A stretch of DNA of 64,000 bases, from contig CALLBO010000024.1 in assembly GCA_937998875.1 (NCBI GenBank), positions 40,177-104,176 on the forward strand, given 5' to 3'. A program made the translations under genes and the position numbers. Of this stretch, positions 35,074 through 44,885 are shown one piece after another. The stretch comes from an uncultured Granulosicoccaceae bacterium. Lineage in GTDB: Bacteria; Pseudomonadota; Gammaproteobacteria; Granulosicoccales; Granulosicoccaceae. Position 1 is the first letter of the stretch; each line of letters opens with the position of its first letter. Below the pieces are notes generated by a model. That model was not told the DNA's origin. It saw only the letters and a list, made by a program, of their open reading frames with translations, and made no database searches.

Positions 35074-35508
35074 CTACCTTCTGTTTTTTCTTCGACGCGA
35101 AAGGAAATACAGGAAGACCAGAAACACAGCCCCGCCGACTAAAAATATCTGCCTGTAGTTGTACGTTGGCGTATCAGACTTTTCTACTCTGGTGGCTCTT
35201 CCGGCGGATTCGGAATTGCCTGAACCGATATTAGTATTGGATTGACCTTTGTTATCAAACTGCTCGAGGTTCAGCTCAAGGTTCCCAGTCGAATCCGGAT
35301 TACCTGAATCATCTGTTTTTTCAAACTGCTCAAGATTGAGTTCAAGCTCTTCTTTTGCAGGGGACACCTGCGCATCAGGAAACTGCTCAAGATTGAGCTT
35401 CAAGTCCCCGGATGTACTTTCCGTCTGCTGCGCCAGGGCAGCATTAACGGGAACCATTGATAGTAAAAACAGAGATAATAAAACTCGAAAGCAGGTTCGA
35501 AAGCTCAT
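35074..35508 (-). CDS. small envelope protein with three LxLNLEQF repeats
   Basis: A 144-residue protein. It has an N-terminal signal peptide (LLSLFLLSMVPVNAALAQ), then three copies of (D/E)LxLNLEQF: LKLNLEQFPDAQ, LELNLEQFEKTD and LELNLEQFDNKG, spaced about 17-22 residues apart. A Ser/Asn/Gly-rich linker follows, and the C-terminal helix IFLVGGAVFLVFLYFLSRRRKNRR anchors it. The layout (signal, repeats, linker, helix, Arg-rich tail) resembles proteobacterial surface-sorting tails, but no PEP or related motif precedes the helix. The family is not recognised. Confidence 0.65.
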   Translation of the reverse strand: MSFRTCFRVLLSLFLLSMVPVNAALAQQTESTSGDLKLNLEQFPDAQVSPAKEELELNLEQFEKTDDSGNPDSTGNLELNLEQFDNKGQSNTNIGSGNSESAGRATRVEKSDTPTYNYRQIFLVGGAVFLVFLYFLSRRRKNRR

Positions 35509-35742
35509 AGCAATAGCAGAAATTCACAAGAGGCAGAATCCATTCTAGTCTTTTTCAACGATAAACTGAATCCATTTAGACACACGCTGTTCAGACGAAC
35601 AAGTGAAGCGCTTGCCGCCACATTCGGGCAAAAATGGGACGCAAATGCCGGACAGGCAAAAGCGCGCCAATGAGTCAGAGAACACAATTCATCGCACTTG
35701 CGTGGAAACAGCAAAGCCGAAAATCAAATTGGACCGCGAAAC

Positions 35743-37275
35743 ATGTCTACAAAGAACCCAAATATACTAGTCGTCATGGCAGATCAGCTGGCACCCCACT
35801 TTACCGGTGCTTACGGTCACAAAGTGGTGCAGACACCACATCTGGATGCTTTGGCACTACGCGGCATGGTGTTTAACGCCGCCTACTGTAACTCACCGCT
35901 TTGTGCACCATCGCGATTTGCTTTTATGTCGGGCCAGTTGATCAGCCGTATTGCAGCTTATGACAACGCTTCGGAATTCTGCGCGACCGTACCCACGTTT
36001 GCACACTACTTAAAAGCACTTGGCTACCGCACCTGCCTGTCAGGCAAAATGCATTTCGTAGGCCCCGATCAAAAGCATGGCTTTGAAGATCGAATTACGA
36101 CAGACATCTATCCCTCAGACTTTGCCTGGACACCCGACTGGGAAGCCCATGATGAGCGTATAGATAAGTGGTACCACAATATGCAAACCGTCAAAGAAAG
36201 CGGGATGGCACATGCTACCTTTCAAATCGATTACGACGATGAAGTCGGCTTTGCAGCACGTCGTTGGCTGTTCGATTATGCTCGTGGTAAAACCGGTGGC
36301 AATGACTCCCCATTTGCGATGGTGGCAAGCTTTATTCATCCGCATGATCCGTATGTAGCACGACCGGAGTGGTGGAACCTATACACGGATGATCAGATTG
36401 AACCACCCGAATACCCGCTAACACCGGAACAACAGGATCCGTTTTCCAAAAGAGTGATGGACGGCATAGAAGCCAGCACCATTGCACTGACCGAAGAGGA
36501 GGTTGTCCGCGCGAGACGTGCCTACTTTGCCAACGTCAGTTACTTCGACAGTAAGATCGGCTTGTTAATACAAACGCTTGAAGAAACCGGTGAACTCGAC
36601 AACACGATTGTGATCGTCACAGCAGATCATGGTGACATGCTCGGTGAACGCGGGCTCTGGTACAAGATGAACTTCTTTGAGCACTCAGCACGGATACCGT
36701 TAGTTATGGCAGGCCCCGGCATTGCAAACGGCACTGTTAACAACGCGTGCTCACTGGTAGACATGCTGCCGACGATGATAGATATCGCAGGCGGTGACAA
36801 CAGTCTGTTTGGCGAACCCGTGGATGGCCGTAGCCTGCTGCCTGCGGCACAAGGTGCAATAGATCCAGTCGATGAAGCTATCGGAGAATACTGCGCAGAG
36901 ATGACACCCTACCCTGTTTTTATGATTCGTCGTGGACCATTTAAGTACATACATTGTGATTTTGATCCACCACAGTTATACGACTTATCAAGCGACCCGA
37001 TGGAGAAAGTTAATCTAGCCAATGATCCCGCACATGCATCCAGGGCCAAATCATTTGCAGAAGAAGTAGCGAAGCGCTGGGACAGCGAAACGCTTCGACA
37101 GAATATTATAAAAACACAAAAATCCCGTCATGCACTCCACGCTGCCATGGAAGCCGGTGCCGGAGAACATTGGGATTACAATCCACCCTCTGATGCAAGT
37201 CAGCAATATGTTCGCAATCACATGGACTGGACGGTTGCTGCGGCACGCTATCGGTTTCCACCACTTGAAGAATAG
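35743..37275 (+). CDS. choline-sulfatase-like sulfatase
   Basis: A 510-residue alkaline-phosphatase-superfamily sulfatase. Start ATG 35743 (MSTKNPNILVVMADQLAP) is chosen over an upstream in-frame start because it gives the family N-terminus. The formylglycine site is C54-APSR, at the same position as in rhizobial BetC. Metal ligands are D14/Q15 and, later, VTADHGDMLGERG. BetC releases choline from choline-O-sulfate, and the length agrees. No choline oxidation genes (betAB) or LysR regulator lie nearby, so another sulfate ester is possible. Confidence 0.85.
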   Translation: MSTKNPNILVVMADQLAPHFTGAYGHKVVQTPHLDALALRGMVFNAAYCNSPLCAPSRFAFMSGQLISRIAAYDNASEFCATVPTFAHYLKALGYRTCLSGKMHFVGPDQKHGFEDRITTDIYPSDFAWTPDWEAHDERIDKWYHNMQTVKESGMAHATFQIDYDDEVGFAARRWLFDYARGKTGGNDSPFAMVASFIHPHDPYVARPEWWNLYTDDQIEPPEYPLTPEQQDPFSKRVMDGIEASTIALTEEEVVRARRAYFANVSYFDSKIGLLIQTLEETGELDNTIVIVTADHGDMLGERGLWYKMNFFEHSARIPLVMAGPGIANGTVNNACSLVDMLPTMIDIAGGDNSLFGEPVDGRSLLPAAQGAIDPVDEAIGEYCAEMTPYPVFMIRRGPFKYIHCDFDPPQLYDLSSDPMEKVNLANDPAHASRAKSFAEEVAKRWDSETLRQNIIKTQKSRHALHAAMEAGAGEHWDYNPPSDASQQYVRNHMDWTVAAARYRFPPLEE

Positions 37276-37391
37276 CAAAAACAGTGTGTACGGTAGTCTT
37301 ACGGGCTTACCGAAAACTGTCCGGCCGCTGAAGAAATCTTCCAGCCGGGGGATTAGTCCCGCCTGCACGATAAACTGCGGACAAACGACGT

Positions 37392-37400
37392 TGCTATAAT
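37392..37400 (+). promoter_or_regulatory. extended -10 promoter upstream of the lipoprotein gene
   Basis: TGCTATAAT is a perfect TATAAT with the TG of an extended -10 element. It lies about 95 nt before the lipoprotein start. No consensus -35 is seen, which an extended -10 can tolerate. Confidence 0.45.
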
Positions 37401-37494
37401 GTCGAAGTCAGGGCACACTAATATGTCATGACGGGGCGCAAATGTTTGTGCTGCCTGGTCACTTGTAGGCCGGATCACTTGCCTGGTGGATAAG

Positions 37495-38556
37495 ATGCAT
37501 ACAATCAGACTCGCAATACTGGGTTTTTGCCTGTTCGGCATCAGCGCCTGCAACAGTGACACGGACATCCAGATCGACAACAACCGACTCACTACCACAC
37601 TACCGGAAACAATCAGACAGGTCGCACGACTCGGCACAGTAACACTGGAATTGCGAGTCACTGTTAACGACGGCGTTGCCAGACAGAGAACGATACCAAA
37701 CGATATTCCAGATATCGTTGAAGTCGTGGCTAATGTACCTGCTGATCAAACTAACAATATCAAAATAGAGTGGCTTGCGGTGGAGCAGGGTCAGCGCATC
37801 TTACTGGCCGAATTTTCAACAGTGACAGGCCCTAATCAGGAAAACCTGTTCGTCAGTGGCTATATAGATGAAGGCGAGCGTTTCGACTTTGACGGCGACG
37901 GCATTTTCAATCTGCAGGAAGCACGTGAAAACCGCAACCTGCTGGGCGAGTACGATCTTGAAGTACCATTACAAACGAGCTTTCTTGGAGCGAGAACCGA
38001 ACTTGTTCAGGGCGGTGCTGATTCAGATACTTCCGGCACTGAGCTCCCTCAAGATGAGATCACAAAATTCAGTCTCAGACATGACGGCACCAATATGTAC
38101 CTGTATGTGTGCGGACAAGATGAAGTTCTCTGGCTTGACGGTTTCGAAAACAATGCCAACGGATATTGGCATGATGATGCAGTATTTTTATACCTTGATG
38201 GCGGAGACAGTGATAACTCCGGCTACGATGGCATTGATGACTTTCAATTTGCCTTTCTTCGCTCTACCGGAGAAAAGATTGTATCCAAAGGTGGTAACAA
38301 TCAATTTTGTCCCAACGGAGATTGCGTTACGCACGACTTCAACGATCCGAGTCGGAGTAGCCAGTGCATTTACGAACTTGAAGTTACCATGCCACTCGCG
38401 GATCTCAACATAACACCGGGGACTGATGTCGGCTTTGATCTTGAGATCACTGACGATGATGACGGTGGCTTGCGCGAAGGCTCATCTGGTTTTATTGGAT
38501 TTGATGACCAATCAGATCTCGACCCATCTACTTTTGGCAAAATAACCCTACGGTAG
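37495..38556 (+). CDS. lipoprotein with CBM9-like domain
   Basis: Starting at ATG 37495 gives 353 residues, with GGTGGA just upstream; GTG 37486 is in frame. The signal ends in the lipobox FGISAC, so Cys is lipidated, and the following NSDTD suggests possible inner-membrane retention by the Asp rule only weakly. The C-terminal half has the pattern of CBM9-like domains: DEITKFSLRHDGTNMYLYV, WHDDAVFLYLDGG, YELEVTMPLADL and GFDLEITDDDDGG. Acidic loops suggest Ca2+. A role in binding sugar or polysaccharide at the envelope is likely but unproven. Confidence 0.7.
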   Translation: MHTIRLAILGFCLFGISACNSDTDIQIDNNRLTTTLPETIRQVARLGTVTLELRVTVNDGVARQRTIPNDIPDIVEVVANVPADQTNNIKIEWLAVEQGQRILLAEFSTVTGPNQENLFVSGYIDEGERFDFDGDGIFNLQEARENRNLLGEYDLEVPLQTSFLGARTELVQGGADSDTSGTELPQDEITKFSLRHDGTNMYLYVCGQDEVLWLDGFENNANGYWHDDAVFLYLDGGDSDNSGYDGIDDFQFAFLRSTGEKIVSKGGNNQFCPNGDCVTHDFNDPSRSSQCIYELEVTMPLADLNITPGTDVGFDLEITDDDDGGLREGSSGFIGFDDQSDLDPSTFGKITLR

Positions 38557-38662
38557 TTTTAATAAGCCTCAACCCGGAATGGTTCAAACCTAGCCTACTC
38601 CAGTCAGAATCATCTTACTTTTTTGATGATACACTGAATTCAAGTTCTCACCGAGCTCTGCC

Positions 38663-39982
38663 GTGCCACAACTTGTATCCGCAGAAAAATCAACCCACAA
38701 ACCAAAGAAAAAGCAGTTCGCTTTCGAAAAGCTATGGGCACGAGCAAAAAAACTAAAAGCTCAAAACGCAAAGCTTGCTTCAGATCTGGAGAAAATAGTA
38801 GTCCGACTGAAAGAGACAGTACTTCCCCAGGAACTGGCTGTGGTCCAGGCACAGAAACCACTACTTATAACGCTACTACAGATGGGGCAACGCAAATCAA
38901 TGACCCAATGGGAGCGACAGGTACTTGATGAGTGGATTCGGGAAATGCTTGAGGACTTTCACGACCACAACCTGATTGATACCAAGCTTCTTAATTACCT
39001 TGCCCGATATGATGCATTTCGTATGGGAATAGAATTGGACAATAACAACAGTGAACCGCATCAACAGTTCATTGAAATTGTGCAACAAGCAGAAAATGAC
39101 CGGCAGGAACAACTCAGACAAGAAGCGCAGGCAACTGCAGACTCTATTAACGAGTTTCGCGAAGAACTCAGAACTGGTGGCCATGCAGACATAGAAGCAG
39201 AGCTTGATAGCATTCTCGGCCCCAGACCAGAAATCACTGAAAGCATTGCCACAGATCTCTTTGCAGACGATTTAGCAGAACTGCACCAACAGCATCAAAA
39301 ACAATACGATGAAGAACGCGCCATACTGCGCCAAAAGATGATTGACGATCTACTCTATGAAATTGATCAAATAACAGGTGGCTCTCAACACGGCAGTATG
39401 GATGGAGATTCATTTGCAAATGACACATATAACAATGAAGATGGTTACTCTGACAATCCCTATACGGATGAGCCAGAGACAGTCGAACCGCAGCTAACCG
39501 ACGGTACATTCCAGCGCCTGTTCCGGGCAACCGCTGCAAAACTCCACCCTGACCGCGAAGCCGACCCAGCCCTGCGACTTGAAAAACAATCGCTTATGGC
39601 GACCTTACTCAAAGCACGTAAGAATGGCGATTTACTTACCGTATTAGAACTGTACGAAAACTGGGTTGGAGAACACGCTGGCTTCAGCAACACAGATAAA
39701 AAATCGTTAAAGCACACACTAAAAAATTGGGTTATCAGTCTTGAGGAGGAACAGCAGGAAATCGTCATGCAAAGCCCGCTACACTTTCGCGCGTTTAACA
39801 ACTACCACAATAAATCGCAACAAAAGATCAGCCGGGAAATCTCTCAACGCATCAGGGAACTGCAACGCTCTGCAAATATAATCGAAGAAATGAGCAACCA
39901 GATAACATCCCTCAAATCGCTAAAACCTTTTCTCGAAGAACGATACGACAGCAGTTATAACTTTCACGGGTTCTTCAGGTAG
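38663..39982 (+). CDS. coiled-coil protein with C-terminal J-domain-like segment
   Basis: A 439-residue soluble acidic protein, GTG start. The N-terminus is Lys-rich, followed by a coiled coil (LWARAKKLKAQNAKLASDLEKIV), a central Gln/Glu-rich helical part, an acidic Asp/Asn/Tyr-rich linker (about 245-275), and a J-like helix pair LFRATAAKLHPDRE with HPD at residues 295-297. The HPD loop is what stimulates Hsp70 ATPase in DnaJ. A second coiled coil follows. It could be a J-protein co-chaperone, but no DnaK is nearby. The family is not recognised by name. Confidence 0.65.
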   Translation: MPQLVSAEKSTHKPKKKQFAFEKLWARAKKLKAQNAKLASDLEKIVVRLKETVLPQELAVVQAQKPLLITLLQMGQRKSMTQWERQVLDEWIREMLEDFHDHNLIDTKLLNYLARYDAFRMGIELDNNNSEPHQQFIEIVQQAENDRQEQLRQEAQATADSINEFREELRTGGHADIEAELDSILGPRPEITESIATDLFADDLAELHQQHQKQYDEERAILRQKMIDDLLYEIDQITGGSQHGSMDGDSFANDTYNNEDGYSDNPYTDEPETVEPQLTDGTFQRLFRATAAKLHPDREADPALRLEKQSLMATLLKARKNGDLLTVLELYENWVGEHAGFSNTDKKSLKHTLKNWVISLEEEQQEIVMQSPLHFRAFNNYHNKSQQKISREISQRIRELQRSANIIEEMSNQITSLKSLKPFLEERYDSSYNFHGFFR

Positions 39983-40020
39983 ACCGGAGCCTGAAAATCA
40001 TACAACGCATAATTATGCGT

Positions 40021-41052
40021 TTACAATTTGATCGTTACCGCTTCCTTTGCCGAGTCCTGAATTGCCTCAATGACTCGCAGTGACTTCATACCTTCAGCAC
40101 CCGATACCAGCGGTGCCTCCGCACCGGCAATCACCTCACCAAAGTGTTTTATCTGATTCACCAACGGGTCTGAATACTCCCGCGGGTATGACTGTGCCGC
40201 TATCGGGCTCCACCAGCTTTTGGATTCTGCATGCGACCATACGTTGAGATCGGGTATCGACAGCGATCCTTCACTGCCACCAATAACAAGACAACTTTCA
40301 TTTGTTTGCGGATAGGCGGGGTTTTCACCGGCGGTGAGTTCCCAACTCCATGGTGATGCGACAGCATCGGATACGGTTATGGTCGCAATGGCATCACTTT
40401 CAAATAGCAATACCGCTGCTGCTACGTCTTCATTCTCAAAACCGCGAACGCTCTTTGTAGCAGTTGCCTGCACCTGCACAACGTTACCCATCAAATAACG
40501 CATCAGGTCAATATCGTGCACCAGGTTAACCGAGATAGGCCCGGCACCCCTTAACTTGCGCCACGGTGCAATTTCAAAATAGTCATCAGGTTTATAGAGC
40601 CAGCAAATACCCTGTGCGCTGCGAATCCTGCCAATAGCACCCGCCTGAATCAATGCATGGGCTTTTTGAATCAGGGGGTTATGACGACGATGATGGCCGA
40701 CAAGTACCGGAACCGAATTCTGCTCTGCGGAATTAACCAGAGTCATTGCATCAGCAGAGGTCACAGTGATTGGTTTTTCAATAAGCATCGGGCACCGGGC
40801 CGCAATACACTGAAGCCCCTGTTCCAGATGCAATGACGTAGGCGTAGCTAACAACACACCATCGGGCTTGTCTTTGTCGAACAGCTCATCGAGTGACCGG
40901 TAGAACGTCACCTGATTATCATCGGCAATCTGCTGTGCGGTATCATTGGTATCGACCACAGCAGACAGAACGACATTATCGGTATGTCTGATCGCCTCAA
41001 TGTGACGGACACCAACCAGACCCGCCCCGACTACTGCAATTCTTGTGGTCAC
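40021..41052 (-). CDS. Gfo/Idh/MocA family oxidoreductase
   Basis: A 343-residue NAD(P)-dependent dehydrogenase. The N-terminal Rossmann motif is VVGAGLVGVRH, and the conserved EKP is in LIEKPITV (about residue 93). The C-terminal alpha/beta domain has VHDIDLMRYLMG with the Asp/His used in catalysis. Family members oxidise sugars, inositols or related polyols. It starts at GTG 41052. It is read away from uppP and has no clear partner gene, so the substrate is open. Confidence 0.9.
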   Translation of the reverse strand: MTTRIAVVGAGLVGVRHIEAIRHTDNVVLSAVVDTNDTAQQIADDNQVTFYRSLDELFDKDKPDGVLLATPTSLHLEQGLQCIAARCPMLIEKPITVTSADAMTLVNSAEQNSVPVLVGHHRRHNPLIQKAHALIQAGAIGRIRSAQGICWLYKPDDYFEIAPWRKLRGAGPISVNLVHDIDLMRYLMGNVVQVQATATKSVRGFENEDVAAAVLLFESDAIATITVSDAVASPWSWELTAGENPAYPQTNESCLVIGGSEGSLSIPDLNVWSHAESKSWWSPIAAQSYPREYSDPLVNQIKHFGEVIAGAEAPLVSGAEGMKSLRVIEAIQDSAKEAVTIKL

Positions 41053-41547
41053 CGCAGGAGTCCGATGACAGACGCTGGCTTTACGGGAAGACGGCTCATA
41101 GCAAATACATGTTTCAACAATCAGGACAAATTACCTGAAGTCTGATTATAGTTAAAGAGACTGTAAACAAGTCGATGCTTAGCACGCGATCACTTAAGCT
41201 AGAAAAAATCTGATCGGACTGTTTAGAATTGCCATACGCCAATCTGCTGGCGCCGCAGGGTGGGTTGTATGATAATGCCGCGCTACGCAGGGTTCTCAGA
41301 CCAGCAATCAACACATATTAGGCATGTTTCAGTACTGCGCCCGCGGCCAATTAATTGAAAGACACTCACCGAACTTGCACTCACACCCAGGCAATGTTCT
41401 GCAAACCAGTCATCGATGCACCTGCCTGGCAAATCGGCTAAGCAGACCGGACAGGCACACAGCCGGAAGTCGACTAAACTTAATCCTTAGAAAGTTCCGC
41501 TTACACCAACACCAGCATTTCTAAACCCGGGGTCAAAGAGTTACTAA
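41053..41547. other. intergenic region with no recognised gene or RNA
   Basis: About 495 nt between the divergent Gfo/Idh/MocA and uppP genes. Open frames on both strands are short and lack ribosome sites or family patterns. No tRNA, terminator or clear repeat was seen. Promoters for both flanking genes must lie here. Confidence 0.4.
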
Positions 41548-42384
41548 ATGAGTATCGAACAAATCATCGTCATTGCCATTATTCAGGGGCTGACCGAATT
41601 CCTGCCAGTATCTTCCTCGGGCCATCTGGCACTAATCCCGGTAATGACTGACTGGCCCGATCAGGGTGTTATTACCGATGTCATGGTGCACGTTGGATCT
41701 TTGTTTGCCGTAATCGTCTACTTTTGGCGAGATGTGTGGAATCTTTTAAAAGGCACCTGGGATCTGCTGCGATTCAAAACCACCGATAACTCCCGCATGG
41801 CAATGTACATTGCACTGGCCACTATCCCGGCCCTCGTATTCGGCGCTGCACTGAAACTCACGGGCGCGCTCGATGCGCTGCGTGAAGATACCGTGGCCGT
41901 TGCCAAAGTAATCGCGTGGACCGCAGTGATCTACGGGATTTTGCTATGGGTTGCCGATGTCGTAGGTAAGCGAACCAAGAAGATGGAAAACATGACGCTG
42001 TCGCCGGCGCTTATGATCGGCCTGGCTCAATCACTGGCCCTAATACCCGGCACCAGCCGCTCCGGTGCAACCATGACTGCAGCGCGGTTTCTTGGTTTTG
42101 AAAGAGCAGAAGCGGCACGATTCTCATTTCTGCTGGGCATTCCTGCTATTGCCGCAGCTGGCGGTTTCACAGCGATTGAAGCCGTTCAGACCGGTGGCGG
42201 CATCCCGAGCTATGCCATTTGGGCGGCGGTACTCACCTTTTTCGCTGCATTTATCGCCATCACCATATTGATGGCATTGGTTAAGCGGGTGGGGTTCTGG
42301 ATTTTTATGGTCTATCGGCTGGCACTCGCAGCAGTTCTATTTGCATTGATTTACCAATGGATTCCCGGATTTTCACTAGTATGA
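41548..42384 (+). CDS. uppP: undecaprenyl-diphosphatase
   Basis: A 278-residue inner-membrane enzyme (BacA/UppP family) that recycles undecaprenyl pyrophosphate to the carrier lipid used in peptidoglycan synthesis. The two active-site motifs are seen: QGLTEFLPVSSSGHLAL near residue 15 and PGTSRSGATMTAARFLGF near residue 168. Eight or so helices cover the length, which is normal. It is monocistronic, with a 200-nt gap before the PilZ-like gene. Confidence 0.96.
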   Translation: MSIEQIIVIAIIQGLTEFLPVSSSGHLALIPVMTDWPDQGVITDVMVHVGSLFAVIVYFWRDVWNLLKGTWDLLRFKTTDNSRMAMYIALATIPALVFGAALKLTGALDALREDTVAVAKVIAWTAVIYGILLWVADVVGKRTKKMENMTLSPALMIGLAQSLALIPGTSRSGATMTAARFLGFERAEAARFSFLLGIPAIAAAGGFTAIEAVQTGGGIPSYAIWAAVLTFFAAFIAITILMALVKRVGFWIFMVYRLALAAVLFALIYQWIPGFSLV

Positions 42385-42592
42385 CGGTACCAGAGTCATG
42401 ACAAAGATGTAAGATTTACGTCCTGACAAATAAAATGAAGGCAGACTGTTTACTGTGAATTGGATCACAGAAAAAGGTGCTCTTTTTTAACACCCTAAGT
42501 CCCCGTAGTTCCTCGCTCTGTACCGACGTGTTCGGTAACTGATATTTAAAGAATAAGAAAATGAAAGTAGTAACCCATCGGAAGGATCCGAA

Positions 42593-43003
42593 ATGAAAAT
42601 TGTAGCGCTCAAGGAAAGAAGAAAGTACCCGCGTATCTCTGATGCGATCGCTTTGCGCCTGAACTCAGATCCATCAGAAATGCTGGATCCCTCACCGACT
42701 CATGTGGTGAAGTTGAGTTGTGGGGGTTTGCGTTTTGCACACAATACGTCCATTGATGCAGAAACAAATATCAAGCTGTGTATGCATCTGCCCTCATCAG
42801 ACCAGACCATACATCTGGCCGGCCGCGTTATAACCTCAGGTGAGGAAAAAAGCGCTTCATTTACAGGCACCAACACTAAGCGATATTCCGTGCAGGTTGA
42901 GTTTGTGGATGTCGATCAGCAGTCACATCAGCTACTGGCTGACCACGTTGACTACGTGCTTGGTAAAACCGGATTAAGCCACCGCCTTGCGGTACCGGCT
43001 TAA
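42593..43003 (+). CDS. PilZ-like domain protein with altered c-di-GMP motif
   Basis: A 136-residue single-domain protein with AAGGA upstream of ATG. The first PilZ motif RxxxR is present as RRKYPR (residues 9-14), and the second, (D/N)xSxxG, reads KLSCGG, with Lys for the acidic or Asn residue. The strand pattern IKLCMHLPSS, IHLAGRVITSG and YSVQVEFVDVD fits a PilZ barrel. If it binds c-di-GMP the affinity may be lower. Its target is unknown. It is convergent with pxpA, 17 nt between stops. Confidence 0.75.
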   Translation: MKIVALKERRKYPRISDAIALRLNSDPSEMLDPSPTHVVKLSCGGLRFAHNTSIDAETNIKLCMHLPSSDQTIHLAGRVITSGEEKSASFTGTNTKRYSVQVEFVDVDQQSHQLLADHVDYVLGKTGLSHRLAVPA

Positions 43004-43020
43004 TCACCAGCTGCTAGATT

Positions 43021-43791
43021 TCAAGGTTTCCCGTAGCCGCGAATATTAATTCCAGCTTTCTCCAGGGTTGTCCGTAGCGCATCAGCCATACGCACGGCCT
43101 CGTGGTTGTCTCCGTGCACACAGATAGTGTCAGGCACCAGTTCAACACTGACGCCATTGATGGATTCAACCGAGTGAGTCTCGATCATTTTCAATACCCG
43201 GGTTGCTGCGAGTGCCGGATCATGAATGATTGCACCGGGGGTGCCACGGGCGACTAAAGTACCATCATCGTTATAGGCTCTATCTGCAAAAACCTCTCGC
43301 AACAAAGGCATCTTGAGCTTTTCGGCCTGGGCCTGCAAACAGGTAGATGCCATAGCGACTATGGCAAGTTTTTTATCAACTGCCTGCACCGCGTTTAAAC
43401 AAAGCGATGCAAGAGTGTCTTCTTCACTCGCCATGTTAGCCAGCGCCCCATGCAGTTTTACATGAGTCACACTCGCATTTTCTGTTTTGGCGACCGTTTG
43501 CAACGCACCGATTTGATAAATTATCGACGCTGCGGTTTTTGGTCCGTCAGGGTTATCCATACGTCTGCGACCGAATCCGGTGATATCGTCAAACCCCGGA
43601 TGCGCGCCAATGTTAACACCTTTAGAAAGACATGCGCGCACCGTTTCAGTCATTACCAGTGGATCACCTGCATGAAATCCGCAGGCGACATTCGCGCTGG
43701 TAACAATATCAAGCAGTTCATCATCTGAACCCATCGTCCATGTACCGAACGATTCACCGAGATCTGCATTAAGGTCAATAGAGTCCGTCAT
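43021..43791 (-). CDS. pxpA: 5-oxoprolinase subunit A
   Basis: A 256-residue LamB/YcsF family protein: DLNADLGESFGTW at the start, NVACGFHAGDP, GAHPGFDD, and HVKLHGALAN, with His and Asp residues for the active site. With PxpB and PxpC it forms the ATP-dependent prokaryotic 5-oxoprolinase, which opens 5-oxoproline to glutamate. It is the last of pxpB-pxpC-pxpA, 47 nt after pxpC. AAGG precedes ATG. Confidence 0.95.
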   Translation of the reverse strand: MTDSIDLNADLGESFGTWTMGSDDELLDIVTSANVACGFHAGDPLVMTETVRACLSKGVNIGAHPGFDDITGFGRRRMDNPDGPKTAASIIYQIGALQTVAKTENASVTHVKLHGALANMASEEDTLASLCLNAVQAVDKKLAIVAMASTCLQAQAEKLKMPLLREVFADRAYNDDGTLVARGTPGAIIHDPALAATRVLKMIETHSVESINGVSVELVPDTICVHGDNHEAVRMADALRTTLEKAGINIRGYGKP

Positions 43792-43838
43792 AAGTCGTGC
43801 CTTAGCGTGTCCTGTGCTGAATATCTCATTGATAGACT

Positions 43839-44885
43839 TTACCGCGGAGCGATCACACCATCAATCAGGTTGTAACTTAGTAAGTCCGGTATGTCTTCAG
43901 GCTGCCGCGTTAAACCGACCAGACTGGCTGAGAGATTATGAAGCGAGTGCATTCGCTGTCGTAACGCATCCACTGCCTGTGCTGCTGAAACCAGTTCAAA
44001 TCGAAACGGTATGCCGGACTGCATTTGCGATATCGCATCAAGATCTGCGGTGATTACTGTGGCAATTCTCGGATAGCCACCCGTTGGTTGTCGATCCGCC
44101 AGAAGCACGGTGGCAACACCATCACCTGCCACTTGAATGTCACCAATCAGCACGGCATCCGACACTCCGCTTAAGCCAGTCTCTGCCGCCAGGCTGCCTG
44201 CATCCGTCGTTAGCCTCGCACCCATCCGATCGCGCTGTGCGGATACGCAGAATTCATTTTGTAGCAACGCGTCACGTACCTCAGCGCTGAATACATCAGC
44301 CTGGGTACCCCACACAATTCGGATGGTGTCACTGGCAAGATAATCAGCGGTCAGCAGTTGCTGCGGTTGGGTACTGAATCTTGCAGACCCTTTGACCGGC
44401 AGCTCATCACCCGCTTTAACAAGACTGCCGCTAAATCCGCCAAAACCTGATCTGCTATGTGTAGAGCAAGACCCCATTACAGGAGCGGTAGAAAATCCTC
44501 CTGCGACCTGCAGATAACTGTATGTGTTGCTCCTTGCATACCCACACCGCACAACTTGACCGGGCTCAACCCTGAAGCTACTGCGCCATGGCATTGGTCT
44601 GTCGTCTACTGTAAGTTCCATCTCAGCACCACTGGTTGCCATCATTATCGGCTCACCCGTAACAGTTAAACTGCAACCGATAGCGATCATTTCCAATACC
44701 GCACTGTCAGATGCATTGCCCAGCAGCACATTGACCTCTGCCAATGCCCAACGGTCCATCACCCCGCCTTCAGTGACACCGAAGCGCTGATAGCCGGGTC
44801 TGCCGGCATCTTGCAGGGAGACACCCGGGCCTGCCTCGAGCACATTGAGCGTGGTCGATCCTGGTTGATCTGGTGGCCCTTCCAC
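43839..44885 (-). CDS. pxpC: 5-oxoprolinase subunit C (biotin-dependent carboxyltransferase-like, KipA-type)
   Basis: A 348-residue protein beginning with a short extension, then VLEAGPGVSLQDAGRPGYQRFGVTEGG, the family's N-terminal signature. Later motifs are GYARSNTYSYLQVAGGF and VLLADRQPTGGYPRIATV. It starts at GTG 44885, overlapping the pxpB stop (TAGTG), so translation is coupled. It acts with PxpA and PxpB in 5-oxoproline cleavage. Confidence 0.93.
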   Translation of the reverse strand: MEGPPDQPGSTTLNVLEAGPGVSLQDAGRPGYQRFGVTEGGVMDRWALAEVNVLLGNASDSAVLEMIAIGCSLTVTGEPIMMATSGAEMELTVDDRPMPWRSSFRVEPGQVVRCGYARSNTYSYLQVAGGFSTAPVMGSCSTHSRSGFGGFSGSLVKAGDELPVKGSARFSTQPQQLLTADYLASDTIRIVWGTQADVFSAEVRDALLQNEFCVSAQRDRMGARLTTDAGSLAAETGLSGVSDAVLIGDIQVAGDGVATVLLADRQPTGGYPRIATVITADLDAISQMQSGIPFRFELVSAAQAVDALRQRMHSLHNLSASLVGLTRQPEDIPDLLSYNLIDGVIAPR

